A stretch of 51,541 nucleotides of DNA from positions 1-51,541 of the forward strand of contig JALHRK010000004.1 in assembly GCA_022841505.1 (NCBI GenBank), given 5' to 3'. Source of the DNA: Saprospiraceae bacterium. GTDB taxonomy: Bacteria > Bacteroidota > Bacteroidia > Chitinophagales > Saprospiraceae. The notes below the pieces were generated by a model. The model was not told the origin of the DNA. It made no database searches and saw only the letters and a list, made by a program, of their open reading frames with translations. The translations under genes and the position numbers were made by a program. Positions 1-8,483 of the stretch are shown piece after piece (the stretch's first letter is position 1; every line of letters begins with the position of its first letter).

Positions 1-38
1 AATCATGTAATCGTCAATCATCAATAAAAAATAAAAAT
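1..38. repeat. Dispersed AT-rich repeat (TCAATCATCAATAAAA type)
   Basis: The first bases read ATCATGTAATCGTCAATC followed by ATCAATAAAAAATAAAA. The same string closes the tandem array at about 9640-9679. It lies downstream of the xseA stop and probably continues beyond the window. It is non-coding, and the rest of 1-109 shows only this repeat and the hairpin at 79-99. Confidence 0.75.
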
Positions 39-78
39 GAACGATTAAGTATCATTTTATAGAACTGATCACCTCTGG

Positions 79-99
79 GGGCGACCCTCGCGGTCGTCC
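79..99. repeat. Short palindrome GGGCGACC/GGTCGTCC downstream of xseA
   Basis: Arms of 8 bases (one G-T pair) enclose the loop CTCGC. The element at 27808-27828 is the same sequence in reverse orientation (loop GCGAG), so this is a dispersed palindrome. It lies 11 bases past the xseA stop and could act as an RNA 3'-end hairpin, but it has no following T-run in the xseA direction. Confidence 0.6.
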
Positions 100-109
100 T
101 GTGTGCATT

Positions 110-1345
110 CTAAATTTCGCTGGAGACTTCGCCATCCGAAAAATGCGTATTAATCCGGTCGCCGGGTTTTAATGCAGCGGCAGAACGCACAATTTTTCCG
201 TCTTTTGTCGTCAGTGTAAAGCCGCGTTTCAGTGTGTTTTCCACACTCAGCAATTCCACCAGCGCCTCCTGTTGTTGTAATTCCAGGGCGCTTTCGCGCA
301 ATCGCTGGCGGAACAACCTGGGAAGGGCGTCTTCCACATATTTCAAAGCCTGTTGTTCCGTCCGGATTTTCTGGCGAATGGCCAAATTGCATTGCTGCGC
401 CAGGTATTCCAACGATAGATTGGCTGTTTCCAAACTTTTCCAGAGGGAATCACGGATTGAAAGTTGCAGTTGAACCAGCGCACTTTCAAAGTGTAAGTTG
501 TGGCCAATCAAAAAATCAGCCACGGCGGTTGGCGTTTTCAGGGCCGTGTGGGCGACGAGGTCAAGCACGGTTTCATCCGCGTCGTGGCCAATGCCGCTGA
601 GCACCGGCATCGGTAGGCCGGCCATTTGCGCGCAGACTTCAAAGCTGTCGAAAGCCGTCAGATCGAGCCGAGCCCCGCCGCCGCGGATGACAACCACGCA
701 ATCGAAACCCTCGCGCTTCGCCCTGATTTTTTTCAACTGCCTCAATACTTCCTGCTCCGCCTGGTCTCCCTGCACCGCAACCGGAAACAAGACCATGGAA
801 AACCCGTAATCGTATCGGTTGTCCTGCAAATGTTTCCAAAAATCCTGAAAACCGGCGGCATTGCGCGAGGAAAGCACAGCGATGCGTTGTAGGACCAAAG
901 GCAGAGGCAGGCGCCGGTTGAGGTCGAGCAAGCCCGCTTCCTGTAATTTTTGAATGGTATTCCGGCGCTCCAGTTCAAGTTTGCCGAGCGTATAAGCCGG
1001 GTCAATGTCCTGGATCAGGAGTTTGAACCCGTAGCGTTCGTGGAATTCCACCCGCACTTTAAGCAAAACTTCCACGCCGGCCCGCAGGAGGTCGTGCCAG
1101 ATTTTGCCCAACTGGAATTGCAAATTCCGGGCCGTTTGTTGCCAGATGACGGCTTCCGCCTGCGCTAAGATGTCTTCTTTTGCGCCGCCTTTTTCCACCA
1201 GACTTAAGTAAAAATGTCCGCGACTTTCATTGACCTGGGCAATTTCGGCGCGCACCCACAGCGCATCCGGCAGGTTAAGCGCCAGAACGCGCCTGACGTG
1301 TTCGTTCAGGTCGAATAAGGAATAAGTCGTCCCGGAGTCTGGCAT
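110..1345 (-). CDS. xseA: Exodeoxyribonuclease VII large subunit
   Basis: Large subunit of exonuclease VII, the cytoplasmic nuclease that degrades single-stranded DNA into oligonucleotides from both ends. The 411-residue protein begins with the OB-fold typical of the family (VRAEIAQVNESRGHFYLSLVEK, residues about 31-52). The central catalytic region carries IAVLSSRNAAGFQDF (about 155-169), VVVIRGGGARLDL (about 218-230) and GIGHDADETVLD (about 253-264). A C-terminal tail (about 385-408) shows the usual LxRGFTLTT...GD pattern. The length is normal. The small subunit gene xseB, often adjacent, is not seen within the 109 bases downstream. The ATG lies 2 bases after the upstream lipoprotein's stop, so the two genes are probably co-transcribed. 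Confidence 0.96.
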   Translation of the reverse strand: MPDSGTTYSLFDLNEHVRRVLALNLPDALWVRAEIAQVNESRGHFYLSLVEKGGAKEDILAQAEAVIWQQTARNLQFQLGKIWHDLLRAGVEVLLKVRVEFHERYGFKLLIQDIDPAYTLGKLELERRNTIQKLQEAGLLDLNRRLPLPLVLQRIAVLSSRNAAGFQDFWKHLQDNRYDYGFSMVLFPVAVQGDQAEQEVLRQLKKIRAKREGFDCVVVIRGGGARLDLTAFDSFEVCAQMAGLPMPVLSGIGHDADETVLDLVAHTALKTPTAVADFLIGHNLHFESALVQLQLSIRDSLWKSLETANLSLEYLAQQCNLAIRQKIRTEQQALKYVEDALPRLFRQRLRESALELQQQEALVELLSVENTLKRGFTLTTKDGKIVRSAAALKPGDRINTHFSDGEVSSEI

Positions 1346-1347
1346 AA

Positions 1348-1794
1348 CTACTCTGACTCAAAGGTGAAGCGACCGTCGTGATAGCGTACGGAAGGCAAAT
1401 AGCGATAGCCTTCCACTTCCTGTGCTTCATCCACAGCAGCGTGGTATACCGTCAAACCGGCATCCTGGCGCAGCACGTAGAAATAATCGCCGCCGCCAGC
1501 CCACCATCCGCCTACGGCTACGACGGCCTCTTTTGGGATGTCGTAGGTCGCATAATCGGCAGGAGCGATTTGATCGCAGGCATTGATGTCGGCAATTTTG
1601 GTTTTGCTTTCATTGACAATGACAAAAACGCCGTTTTGTGGATTGTCCGGATCTTCGCCGGTTGCCTCGCAAATGAGTTGCACATTGAGGGGCTGAGGCG
1701 TGGTAGTAGTGTCCTGGTCCGCTTTTTTGTCTGTATTACAGGCCGTGAGCAGCAATAGGCCAAGAAAAATGATGGATGTGGAAAGGTGTTTCAT
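1348..1794 (-). CDS. Small hypothetical lipoprotein
   Basis: A 148-residue protein with a clear lipoprotein signal: basic start, hydrophobic core and lipobox LLTAC (Cys19), followed by NTDKKADQDTTT. It should be lipid-anchored outside the inner membrane, and the acidic residues after the Cys may favour surface display as known for some Bacteroidota lipoproteins. The mature part contains GVFVIVNESKTKIADINAC and a Gly-rich VGGWWAGGGDYFYVLRQD stretch. No family is recognised. The gene ends 2 bases before the xseA start, so it is the leading gene of a likely two-gene unit. A link to DNA repair is not implied. Confidence 0.8.
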   Translation of the reverse strand: MKHLSTSIIFLGLLLLTACNTDKKADQDTTTTPQPLNVQLICEATGEDPDNPQNGVFVIVNESKTKIADINACDQIAPADYATYDIPKEAVVAVGGWWAGGGDYFYVLRQDAGLTVYHAAVDEAQEVEGYRYLPSVRYHDGRFTFESE

Positions 1795-1914
1795 TATATA
1801 AAAATTATGAATTTTTAGTTTTGATAATCAGTCAGTTGATTTGTTTTGGACTTTGATTAGTCCGGACAGCCCAAAAATCAGCCAGCCTTTTATGAAATAT
1901 TTATCCCAACCTGT

Positions 1915-1944
1915 TTTGACTGAAAGGGAACTTTTGTAAATTTG
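1915..1944 (+). promoter_or_regulatory. Bacteroidota-type promoter of tRNA-His
   Basis: TTTG at 1915-1918 and TAAATTTG at 1937-1944 are separated by 18 bases. This matches the Bacteroidota primary sigma consensus (TTTG, about 19 bases, TAnnTTTG). Transcription would start a few bases before the tRNA at 1962. Confidence 0.75.
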
Positions 1945-1961
1945 CGTCGCTTTTTAAAGAT

Positions 1962-2036
1962 GGTGAGTGTAGCTCAGTAGGTTAGAGCATCGGATTGTGG
2001 TTCCGAAGGCCGCCGGTTCGAGCCCGGTCATTCACC
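1962..2036 (+). tRNA. tRNA-His (anticodon GTG)
   Basis: The sequence folds into a full cloverleaf. The anticodon stem TCGGA/TCCGA encloses loop TTGTGGT, giving anticodon GTG (histidine). The acceptor stem has 8 pairs, including the extra G-1:C73 pair specific to tRNA-His. The D-arm begins GCTC and the T-arm has GCCGG, TTCGAGC, CCGGT. CCA is not encoded. The gene has its own promoter upstream and a rho-independent terminator downstream. Confidence 0.97.
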
Positions 2037-2046
2037 CTAAAAAGTT

Positions 2047-2076
2047 AGCCTCTGCTCTTTTGCAGGGGCTTTTTTT
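2047..2076 (+). terminator. Rho-independent terminator after tRNA-His
   Basis: Stem AGCCTCTGC / GCAGGGGCT (2047-2055 with 2062-2070, one G-T pair) is followed by a run of seven T. It starts 10 bases after the tRNA and faces the convergent lptE gene. Confidence 0.9.
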
Positions 2077-2089
2077 ATGCCCGCTTAAT

Positions 2090-2590
2090 TCACCAGTTGG
2101 TGAAAGCCTTATTAAAAATATCCTCCATAATCTGATCTCCAATGGCTTGAATGGCTTCCTCCTGCACGGAGGTCAGACTGGTTGCGCTCGGGAAATTGTA
2201 GAAAAAAGTGAAATTCTGTTTCCAGTTTTTCGCCTCATTCTTACGATTGATGTATTCGATCGCAGTTACAATGGTCAAACGGTTCAGCGCGGTTCGCTCT
2301 CCAGGCTGCGGCGATTCGGCAGTTACCCGAAAATCAACAATGGCGCCTTTGAACTCTATGTCCGGGTTCTTATCATCCAAAACCAGCCTCGATTCGGTCC
2401 GGATTTTTTCTTTCAAAGCTTCCGTAAACGTTTGTGGCAGGGAAGGCGCTGCATCCAACGCATTGTTTTTAAACTGCTCGACATAGTAAGTGCGCGTTTC
2501 CGCGTCTATGTCTATGCCGCGGAAAGAATAACACCCGTGCCAGCAGGTAAGGGAAAGCAGGGAAAGTATTAATGAGAGACGCGTTGTCAT
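2090..2590 (-). CDS. lptE: LptE-like LPS-assembly lipoprotein
   Basis: Probable outer-membrane lipoprotein of the LptDE complex, which inserts lipopolysaccharide into the outer leaflet. The 166-residue protein has a lipoprotein signal ending at WHGC (Cys20) followed by YSFRGIDIDAETRTYYVEQF, typical of Bacteroidota LptE. Later segments DIEFKGAIVDFRV and NRLTIVTAIEYINRKNE are the expected beta strands. An in-frame upstream ATG at 2662 lies in low-complexity repeat DNA and would hide the signal peptide, so the ATG at 2588-2590 is preferred. The order miaB - sigma-54 activator - lptE is common in Bacteroidota and supports the call; lptD is not in the window. Confidence 0.85.
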   Translation of the reverse strand: MTTRLSLILSLLSLTCWHGCYSFRGIDIDAETRTYYVEQFKNNALDAAPSLPQTFTEALKEKIRTESRLVLDDKNPDIEFKGAIVDFRVTAESPQPGERTALNRLTIVTAIEYINRKNEAKNWKQNFTFFYNFPSATSLTSVQEEAIQAIGDQIMEDIFNKAFTNW

Positions 2591-2616
2591 GGAATGTTTT
2601 TTTTTTGAGGGATGAG

Positions 2617-2714
2617 TATCTGAGTATTTGGTTATCTGAGTATTTGAGTATTCGATTCCCAAGCGACCAAATCTTCAAATCTTCAAATCCTCAAATCTTC
2701 AAATCTTCATTTCC
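2617..2714. repeat. Short-unit repeat between the sigma-54 activator gene and lptE
   Basis: On the minus strand, several GAAGATTTGA/GAGGATTTGA units directly follow the TGA stop of the sigma-54 activator gene, then TGAGTATTTG-like units. The same unit occurs downstream of the response regulator (25399-25510) and the ECF sigma factor (51405-51482), in the same orientation relative to the gene each time. No promoter or gene is visible in it. Confidence 0.8.
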
Positions 2715-4007
2715 TCACTGAATATCATATTCCTTAATCTTCCTGTACAAAGTGCGTTCAGAAATGCCAAGGTCCTGCGAGGCTTCTTTTCGTTTGCCAC
2801 TGTGTTTGCGCAAAGCCTTGCGAATCAATTCTTTTTCATTTTCTTCAATGGAAAGCGTTTCTTCTACCACCTCCGTTGAGTCATAGGTCGAATGGCCCTG
2901 ACCATCGAGAATAATGGGCTTGGAGGGCGAAGGCGCGTCGAAGTTTTCAGCAGCGCTGCGCGTCGGCTCCGGCATGGGTTTGCGGTTAAACTCCATGGCG
3001 CGTTCGGTTTCCATATTGTAGTCCGGCATCTGCAAACCGCGGAGGGTTGCGTTGTCGGGCATATTCAGATCATTGCTCCGGATGAGTTCAAAAACGAGCG
3101 ACTTGAGGTCATTCAGGTCGCGTTTCATATCAAACAGGAGTTTGTACAGGATTTCCCGTTCCTGAAAACCATTGCTGTCCTGCCCATTCCGATCCCGGAT
3201 AGCAGGCAGGTTGCGCTGCGCAATGGTAGGGATCAGCAGCAGCAGATCCTCAGCCGAAATCATGCGGTTTTCTGATAAAACGGAGAGTTGTTCCGCAACA
3301 TTTTTAAGCTCCCGGATATTCCCGGGCCAGTTGTAATTTTCGATCAGCAACTGCGCCCGTTCGTCTAATTGAACCGGTGGTGTTCTGTATTTTTCAGCAA
3401 AATCGGATACAAATTTCCGGAACAGGAGGTAAATGTCTTCCTGGCGTTCGCGCAAAGCGGGCAAGCGGATGGGCACCGTATTGAGCCGGAAATAGAGGTC
3501 TTCCCGAAACTTGTTCTTGCGGATGTTTTCGTCTAAGTTGACGTTCGTGGCGGCAATGATGCGCACGTCGGTTTTTTGGGTTTGGGACGACCCGACCCGT
3601 ATGAACTCCCCGCTTTCCAGCACCCGAAGGAGGTATGCCTGGGTGTCTAAAGGCATTTCTGCGATTTCATCCAGAAAGATCGTTCCGCCGTCGTAGGTTT
3701 CGAAATAGCCTTTGCGGTCTCCCGTAGCACCCGTGAATGCGCCTTTTTCGTGACCAAACAACTCCGAATTGATCGTGCCTTCCGGAATGGCGCCGCAGTT
3801 GATGGCAATGAACTTGTTGTGTTTGCGCGCGCTTTGTTCGTGGATGATGCGCGAAAAAACTTCCTTACCCACACCGCTTTCCCCGGTAATCAGTACCGAT
3901 AAATTGGTGTTGGCTACGCGCAATGCTGTACTGAGTGCCCGGTCGAGTTGTTCCGACCTGCCCACGATGCCGTAGCGCTGTTTTATCGTTTGGAGGGTGT
4001 TGCTCAT
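2715..4007 (-). CDS. Sigma-54-dependent activator (AAA+ and Fis-type HTH, no receiver domain)
   Basis: Cytoplasmic bacterial enhancer-binding protein that would remodel sigma-54 RNA polymerase by ATP hydrolysis. Visible motifs are Walker A GESGVGKE (residues 42-49), the sigma-54-contact loop GAFTGA (89-94), Walker B GGTIFLDE (about 107-114), and the arginine-finger region with FREDLYFRLN and LPALRERQEDI. A Fis-type HTH lies at the end (ELIRKALRKHSGKRKEASQD...SERTLYRKI). No N-terminal receiver or GAF domain is present, since the AAA+ domain begins near residue 12, so regulation must come from partners or expression. The 110-residue linker before the HTH is of unknown role. It sits between miaB and lptE on the same strand, about 40 bases from miaB. 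Confidence 0.93.
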   Translation of the reverse strand: MSNTLQTIKQRYGIVGRSEQLDRALSTALRVANTNLSVLITGESGVGKEVFSRIIHEQSARKHNKFIAINCGAIPEGTINSELFGHEKGAFTGATGDRKGYFETYDGGTIFLDEIAEMPLDTQAYLLRVLESGEFIRVGSSQTQKTDVRIIAATNVNLDENIRKNKFREDLYFRLNTVPIRLPALRERQEDIYLLFRKFVSDFAEKYRTPPVQLDERAQLLIENYNWPGNIRELKNVAEQLSVLSENRMISAEDLLLLIPTIAQRNLPAIRDRNGQDSNGFQEREILYKLLFDMKRDLNDLKSLVFELIRSNDLNMPDNATLRGLQMPDYNMETERAMEFNRKPMPEPTRSAAENFDAPSPSKPIILDGQGHSTYDSTEVVEETLSIEENEKELIRKALRKHSGKRKEASQDLGISERTLYRKIKEYDIQ

Positions 4008-4047
4008 TCGATAGGAGACAAAAGATGTCAGATGTTAGATATTAGAT

Positions 4048-5487
4048 TTACACCAGTTCCCCACGCAATGTCGCGCTGGAAGCGTCCGTGATTTTTACCA
4101 AGGCATAATCGCCTGGCTTCAGGTCTTCCCTTTTCGGGAACACCACCACTTTGTTCTGCGAATTCCGGCCTTTGAATTCGAGTTCCGAGCGTTTAGAATC
4201 CCCCTCAACCAGCACTTCTACCGTTTTTCCAATATCGGCAAGGTTGTGTTTCAGCGAAATCTGATTTTGCAGGCGGATAATTTCTTCCAGCCGGCGTTTC
4301 TTCACTTCCTCCGGAATATCGTCTTCAAATTTTCGGGCAGCCAGCGTTCCCGGGCGTTCAGAATACGTAAACATATAAGACATGCTGAAATTGGCAAATT
4401 CCATCATGCTGAGCGTATCCTGGTGTTCGGGTTCGGTTTCGGTGCAAAAACCTGCAATAATGTCAGAAGAAATCGTGCAATCGGGTAAAATGCGGTTGAT
4501 GGCGCGCACCCGATCCATGTACCACTCACGGTCGTAGGTGCGGTTCATCAGCTCCAGCACACGGCTGTTACCCGATTGCACCGGCAAGTGGATGTATTTG
4601 CAAATATTGTCGTAGCGTGCCATGGTGTGGAGCACGTCGTCGTTCATGTCTTTGGGATGGGAAGTGGAAAAACGCACCCGCAATTGAGGATGCACTTTCG
4701 CCACCAATTCCAGCAAATTGGCAAAACTGAGTACCGAGCCGGTTTCCGGGTTCTCCCATTTGTAAGAATCCACATTTTGCCCCAGCAGCGTTACTTCGCG
4801 GTAGCCGCGGGCGAACAATTCAGTGGCTTCCGCAACAATGCTGAACGCGTCGCGGCTGCGTTCCCGACCCCGGGTGAAAGGCACCACGCAGAACGAGCAC
4901 ATGTTGTCGCAACCGCGCATAATGGATATGAAGGCCGCAACGCCATTGCTGTCTAAGCGCAGCGGACTGATGTCGGCATAGGTTTCTTCGCGGGAAAGGT
5001 AGACGTTGATGCCCTTGTCGCCTTCTTCGGCATTGGCAATCAAATTGGGCAAATCGCGGTAAGCGTCCGGGCCAACGACAATGTCCACTAATTTTTCCTG
5101 TTCGAGGAACTGCTTTTTCAGGCGTTCGGCCATGCAGCCCAACACGCCCACCAGCGTTCCCGGGCGTTGTTGTTTAATTTTATCGAAAATGCGCAACCGC
5201 TTGCGCACCGTGTCTTCTGCTTTTTCCCGAATGGAACAGGTATTGATCAGGATGAGGTCGGATTGCTCGGCATTGCGCGTTGGGCGATAGCCGAGGTCTG
5301 CAAGAATGGAGGCGACAATCTCGCTGTCGCTGAAGTTCATCTGGCAACCGTAGCTTTCGATGTAAAAATGTTTGCCGGCGGGCTGCCCCTCCGCTGTTGC
5401 TTCCTGCAAAAACACCTCGCCCTGACGGGTTTCGTCAATGACTTTGGGCAGGTCGTTCAGCGTTGGGTTATTGTCGTAAAGCAGCAT
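4048..5487 (-). CDS. miaB: tRNA-2-methylthio-N6-dimethylallyladenosine synthase MiaB
   Basis: Radical-SAM methylthiotransferase that adds a methylthio group to i6A37 of tRNAs reading UNN codons. The 479-residue protein shows the three domains in order. The N-terminal MTTase domain has cluster cysteines in ESYGCQMN (Cys48), NTCSIREKA (Cys84) and LGCMAERL (Cys118). The radical-SAM motif is CDNMCSFC (CxxxCxxC) within [21 protein letters not shown]-terminal TRAM domain follows ([10 protein letters not shown]...). An upstream in-frame ATG at 5553 would add 22 residues not expected for the family; MLLYDNN at 5487 is chosen. It heads the miaB - sigma-54 activator - lptE group. Confidence 0.95.
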   Translation of the reverse strand: MLLYDNNPTLNDLPKVIDETRQGEVFLQEATAEGQPAGKHFYIESYGCQMNFSDSEIVASILADLGYRPTRNAEQSDLILINTCSIREKAEDTVRKRLRIFDKIKQQRPGTLVGVLGCMAERLKKQFLEQEKLVDIVVGPDAYRDLPNLIANAEEGDKGINVYLSREETYADISPLRLDSNGVAAFISIMRGCDNMCSFCVVPFTRGRERSRDAFSIVAEATELFARGYREVTLLGQNVDSYKWENPETGSVLSFANLLELVAKVHPQLRVRFSTSHPKDMNDDVLHTMARYDNICKYIHLPVQSGNSRVLELMNRTYDREWYMDRVRAINRILPDCTISSDIIAGFCTETEPEHQDTLSMMEFANFSMSYMFTYSERPGTLAARKFEDDIPEEVKKRRLEEIIRLQNQISLKHNLADIGKTVEVLVEGDSKRSELEFKGRNSQNKVVVFPKREDLKPGDYALVKITDASSATLRGELV

Positions 5488-5614
5488 ATTGTAAATTAAT
5501 TGCAGGTTGTTGAAATCCGGTTCAGCGGTACGGTTCTTCAAAAAACAGCGCAAAGGTACGGAATTTTTAGCGGAAAAGTGCCATTTTGTCAGCGCAAAGA
5601 TGTGTGTCTATTTA

Positions 5615-5747
5615 GTGTCTGTCTTTATAGCTCGATAGCTGCGTTATGCGAAGGGCCAAAATTGGTCATTTACGCGAGTAAACTCCCACTTTTGGCCCTT
5701 CGCACGCCTTGCTCTCAAACTCTAAAGAGCAGACACCCGACTAAATG
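5615..5747. repeat. Variable-stem inverted repeat, copy 1
   Basis: First of three related ~125-135 bp elements (others at 38998-39123 and 39446-39579). Outer arms GTGTCTG...TATAGC and CAGACAC, followed by CCGACTAAATGG, are conserved. So are the inner GATAGCTGCGTTATGC and GCCTTGCTCTC segments and the apex TTTACGCGAGTAAA. The inner stem GAAGGGCCAAAA (5650-5661) pairs perfectly with TTTTGGCCCTTC (5690-5701), and this stem differs in each copy while staying complementary. This copy lies between divergent miaB and the 2H phosphoesterase gene. A possible ATG for the latter (5745) falls inside the element's conserved end. No ORF or transposase is present. Confidence 0.9.
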
Positions 5748-5768
5748 GAAAGAAAGTCTTTAAATCCA

Positions 5769-6326
5769 ATGCTTATGGCTGATGCCATTTATTTTATCGC
5801 CATCCTGGTGGAAGGGGAAGCCGGCGAAACCATCACGGGGTTTAAACAGGATGCCGCACGGCAGTTTGGCGCATCCCGGGCGTTGAATTCACCGCCGCAC
5901 CTGACCCTGATCCCCCCGTTTACTTTACCAGCCGAAGCGTTGCAAGCGCTTTCGGAAGTCCTTTCCGGGTTTATGGCAGGGCATCCCATGCCAGTTGTTC
6001 GGTTGCTCAACTTCAACTGTTTTTCGCCCCGCGTCATTTATGTGGATGTTGAGTCGAATCCTGAACTGAGCAATTTTCAACAGGCTTTAGAAACGCACTT
6101 GGAACAACAGCTCAGCATCCGGACTGACCGCCAATACGGGTTTCATCCACACGTTACAATTGCCTTCAAAGACCTGCGCGAAGCGGTATTCCCGGAGGCT
6201 TGGGCCTATTTTTCCACACAAATATTTGCCCATGCTTTTCAACCGCCTGGCATTGCGTTGCTCCAGCATACGGGGTCATGTTGGGAAGTGAAATCAAAAT
6301 TCTCTACTTTTACCCAAAACTGCTAA
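5769..6326 (+). CDS. 2'-5' RNA ligase / 2H phosphoesterase superfamily protein
   Basis: Member of the 2H phosphoesterase fold that acts on 2',3'-cyclic or 2'-5' nucleotide phosphates; the exact substrate cannot be told from sequence. Two HxT motifs typical of the catalytic pair are visible: PPHLTLIPPF near residue 45 and FHPHVTIAF near residue 133. The length, about 185 residues, is normal. Starts possible at 5745, 5769 or 5775. The first lies in the conserved end of a dispersed repeat and is therefore unlikely, while 5775 (MADAIYF) remains possible. The pullulanase gene follows after 2 bases, so they are probably co-transcribed, without an obvious functional link. Confidence 0.85.
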   Translation: MLMADAIYFIAILVEGEAGETITGFKQDAARQFGASRALNSPPHLTLIPPFTLPAEALQALSEVLSGFMAGHPMPVVRLLNFNCFSPRVIYVDVESNPELSNFQQALETHLEQQLSIRTDRQYGFHPHVTIAFKDLREAVFPEAWAYFSTQIFAHAFQPPGIALLQHTGSCWEVKSKFSTFTQNC

Positions 6327-6328
6327 CC

Positions 6329-8329
6329 ATGAAGCGACTTCAGGTTTTTACTTTAGTGTTCATTACGCTGCTCATGTCCTGTAAAACAACAATGCCAATT
6401 GTGGGTGCTTACGACGCTTATCCTGTTTATACCGGAACCGACCTCGGACTAACCTGGTCGCCTGGAAAATCGGTGTTTAAACTCTGGTCGCCTCCGGCAG
6501 AAGAAGCCAGGATCCTGTTTTATGCAGACGGGCAGGGCGGATCGCCACTGAAAACGTTGCCTTTGAAAAAAGGCAAAAAAGGGGTGTGGTCGGCCACCGT
6601 GAAAGAAAATATTGAAGGCCAGTTTTATGCTTTTCAAGTCAAAATCAAAGGGCAGTGGCTGGCTGAAGTGCCCGACCCTTATGCGAAAGCGGTAGGTGTC
6701 AACGGCAAGCGCGGCATGGTAGTGGATCCTGCAAAAACAAATCCGTCCGGTTGGGATAACGACCGAAGACCCGTATTGAAAAACTACACTGATATTGTCA
6801 TTTATGAATTGCATGTCCGGGATTTGTCGAGCGATGACAATTCGGGGATCCGAAACAAAGGCAAGTTTTTGGGGCTTACGGAAACCGGAACCCGCAGTAA
6901 AGAAGGCGAAGCGACGGGGATAGACCACCTCGTTGACCTTGGCGTCACCCACGTTCACCTGTTGCCTTCATACGATTACCTGTCCATAGACGAATCGAAA
7001 CCCTACGACCCCAAGGTTTACAACTGGGGGTATGATCCCCAAAACTACAATGTCCCCGAGGGCAGTTACGCCACCAATGCAGAAAACGGTGCGGTGCGCA
7101 TCCGCGAGTTCAAACAAATGGTGAAAGCCCTGCACGACAAGGGCATTCGCGTCATTCTGGATGTGGTCTACAACCATACCGGTGTGACAGAAGCTTCCAA
7201 TTTTAACCAATTGGTACCCGGTTACTACTATCGGCAAAACGAAAAGGGCGGATTTTCAGATGCTTCTGCTTGTGGCAATGAAACCGCTTCCGAACGGGCC
7301 ATGATGCGCAAATTCATTGTCGAATCGGTGAAATATTGGGCAACCGAGTACCATTTGGACGGTTTTCGCTTCGACCTGATGGGCATTCACGACATGGAGA
7401 CCATGAATGAAGTGAGTCGGGAATTGCGAAAAATTGATCCCAGCATTTTTGTATACGGGGAAGGCTGGACCGCAGGCGCCAGTCCGCTGCCCGACGAGCG
7501 CAAAGCCATCAAAAAGAATACCCACCTGATGGAAAACGTGGCTGCGTTCAGCGACGACATGCGCGACGGGATCAAGGGCCATGTATTTCACCCCGAGCAA
7601 AAAGGTTTTGTGAGCGGGCTGGCCGGATTGGAAGAAAGCGTGAAATTTGGCGTCGTTGCCTCCACGCAGCACCCGCAGGTCAACTACCAAAAAATCAATT
7701 ATTCCCAAGCGCCCTGGGCAAAGGAACCGCACCAAACCATCAATTATGCCTCCTGTCACGACAACCATACCCTGTGGGATCGCCTCGCCATTTCGGCGCC
7801 TGAAGCCAGCGAAGCCAACCGCATCCGGATGCACAAACTTGCAGGCGCCATGGTGCTGACTTCGCAGGGCGTTGCTTTCCTGCATGCGGGTGTGGAACTG
7901 TTGCGCACGAAAAAAGGAGAAGAAAATTCCTACAAGTCGCCCGACGACATCAACCGCTTAGATTGGTCGCGCAAGGCCAAACACAAAGACGTATACACTT
8001 ATTTTAAAGGCTTGATTGCTTTGCGCAAAAACCACCCGGCACTTCGGATGACCAGCGCAGAAATGATCCGGAAACACCTGAAATTTCTGGAGCTGAGTGA
8101 ATCCAATCTGGTGGCCTACACCATTTCGGGCAACGCCAACGGAGATAGCTGGAAAGAGATTCTAGTGGTTTTTAACGGCAACCCCGGCGATAAAAAATTC
8201 GAAATTCCGGGTGGAAAATGGACGGTCGCCGTGAACGGCAATCAAATCAACGAACAGGGTTTGGACAGCATCGGCAATGGCAGTATGAGCATCCCGCCCT
8301 ATACGGCAATGGTGCTTTACCAACAGTAA
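6329..8329 (+). CDS. pulA: Type I pullulanase, lipoprotein (GH13)
   Basis: Debranching enzyme hydrolysing alpha-1,6 bonds in pullulan, glycogen or limit dextrins. The 666-residue protein starts with a lipoprotein signal (lipobox LLMSC, Cys18), so it acts in the periplasm or on the cell surface. An N-terminal CBM48-like domain (KSVFKLWSPPAEEARILFY) precedes the GH13 barrel. The type I signature YNWGYDP is near residue 230. The conserved regions are DVVYNHT (about 277), GFRFDLMGIHD with the nucleophile Asp (about 345), YGEGW with the acid Glu (about 375) and SCHDNHT (about 475). A C-terminal beta domain closes it. No SusCD-type locus is nearby. The upstream in-frame start at 6200 overlaps the previous gene and removes the signal, so 6329 is chosen. 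Confidence 0.93.
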   Translation: MKRLQVFTLVFITLLMSCKTTMPIVGAYDAYPVYTGTDLGLTWSPGKSVFKLWSPPAEEARILFYADGQGGSPLKTLPLKKGKKGVWSATVKENIEGQFYAFQVKIKGQWLAEVPDPYAKAVGVNGKRGMVVDPAKTNPSGWDNDRRPVLKNYTDIVIYELHVRDLSSDDNSGIRNKGKFLGLTETGTRSKEGEATGIDHLVDLGVTHVHLLPSYDYLSIDESKPYDPKVYNWGYDPQNYNVPEGSYATNAENGAVRIREFKQMVKALHDKGIRVILDVVYNHTGVTEASNFNQLVPGYYYRQNEKGGFSDASACGNETASERAMMRKFIVESVKYWATEYHLDGFRFDLMGIHDMETMNEVSRELRKIDPSIFVYGEGWTAGASPLPDERKAIKKNTHLMENVAAFSDDMRDGIKGHVFHPEQKGFVSGLAGLEESVKFGVVASTQHPQVNYQKINYSQAPWAKEPHQTINYASCHDNHTLWDRLAISAPEASEANRIRMHKLAGAMVLTSQGVAFLHAGVELLRTKKGEENSYKSPDDINRLDWSRKAKHKDVYTYFKGLIALRKNHPALRMTSAEMIRKHLKFLELSESNLVAYTISGNANGDSWKEILVVFNGNPGDKKFEIPGGKWTVAVNGNQINEQGLDSIGNGSMSIPPYTAMVLYQQ

Positions 8330-8483
8330 TCCCTCAAAAGAATAAAACCAGAAAGTAGAATTATCCGGAGGCTATTGCTAATTTTGACTTCCGTATTAAA
8401 GCCCGGTTGTGCATTGTCGCAACAAAAAATTGTGGACAACGCATTGAAAAGCAAGGCGAAAAACAACAAAAGCAATTACAATT

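Noticed and set aside
5500-5763. 87-residue ORF across the miaB upstream region.
   Set aside because: It runs through the inverted repeat and has no domain or start signal.
6329-8329. SusCD-type polysaccharide utilisation locus around the pullulanase.
   Set aside because: No SusC or SusD homologue or further glycosidase is nearby.
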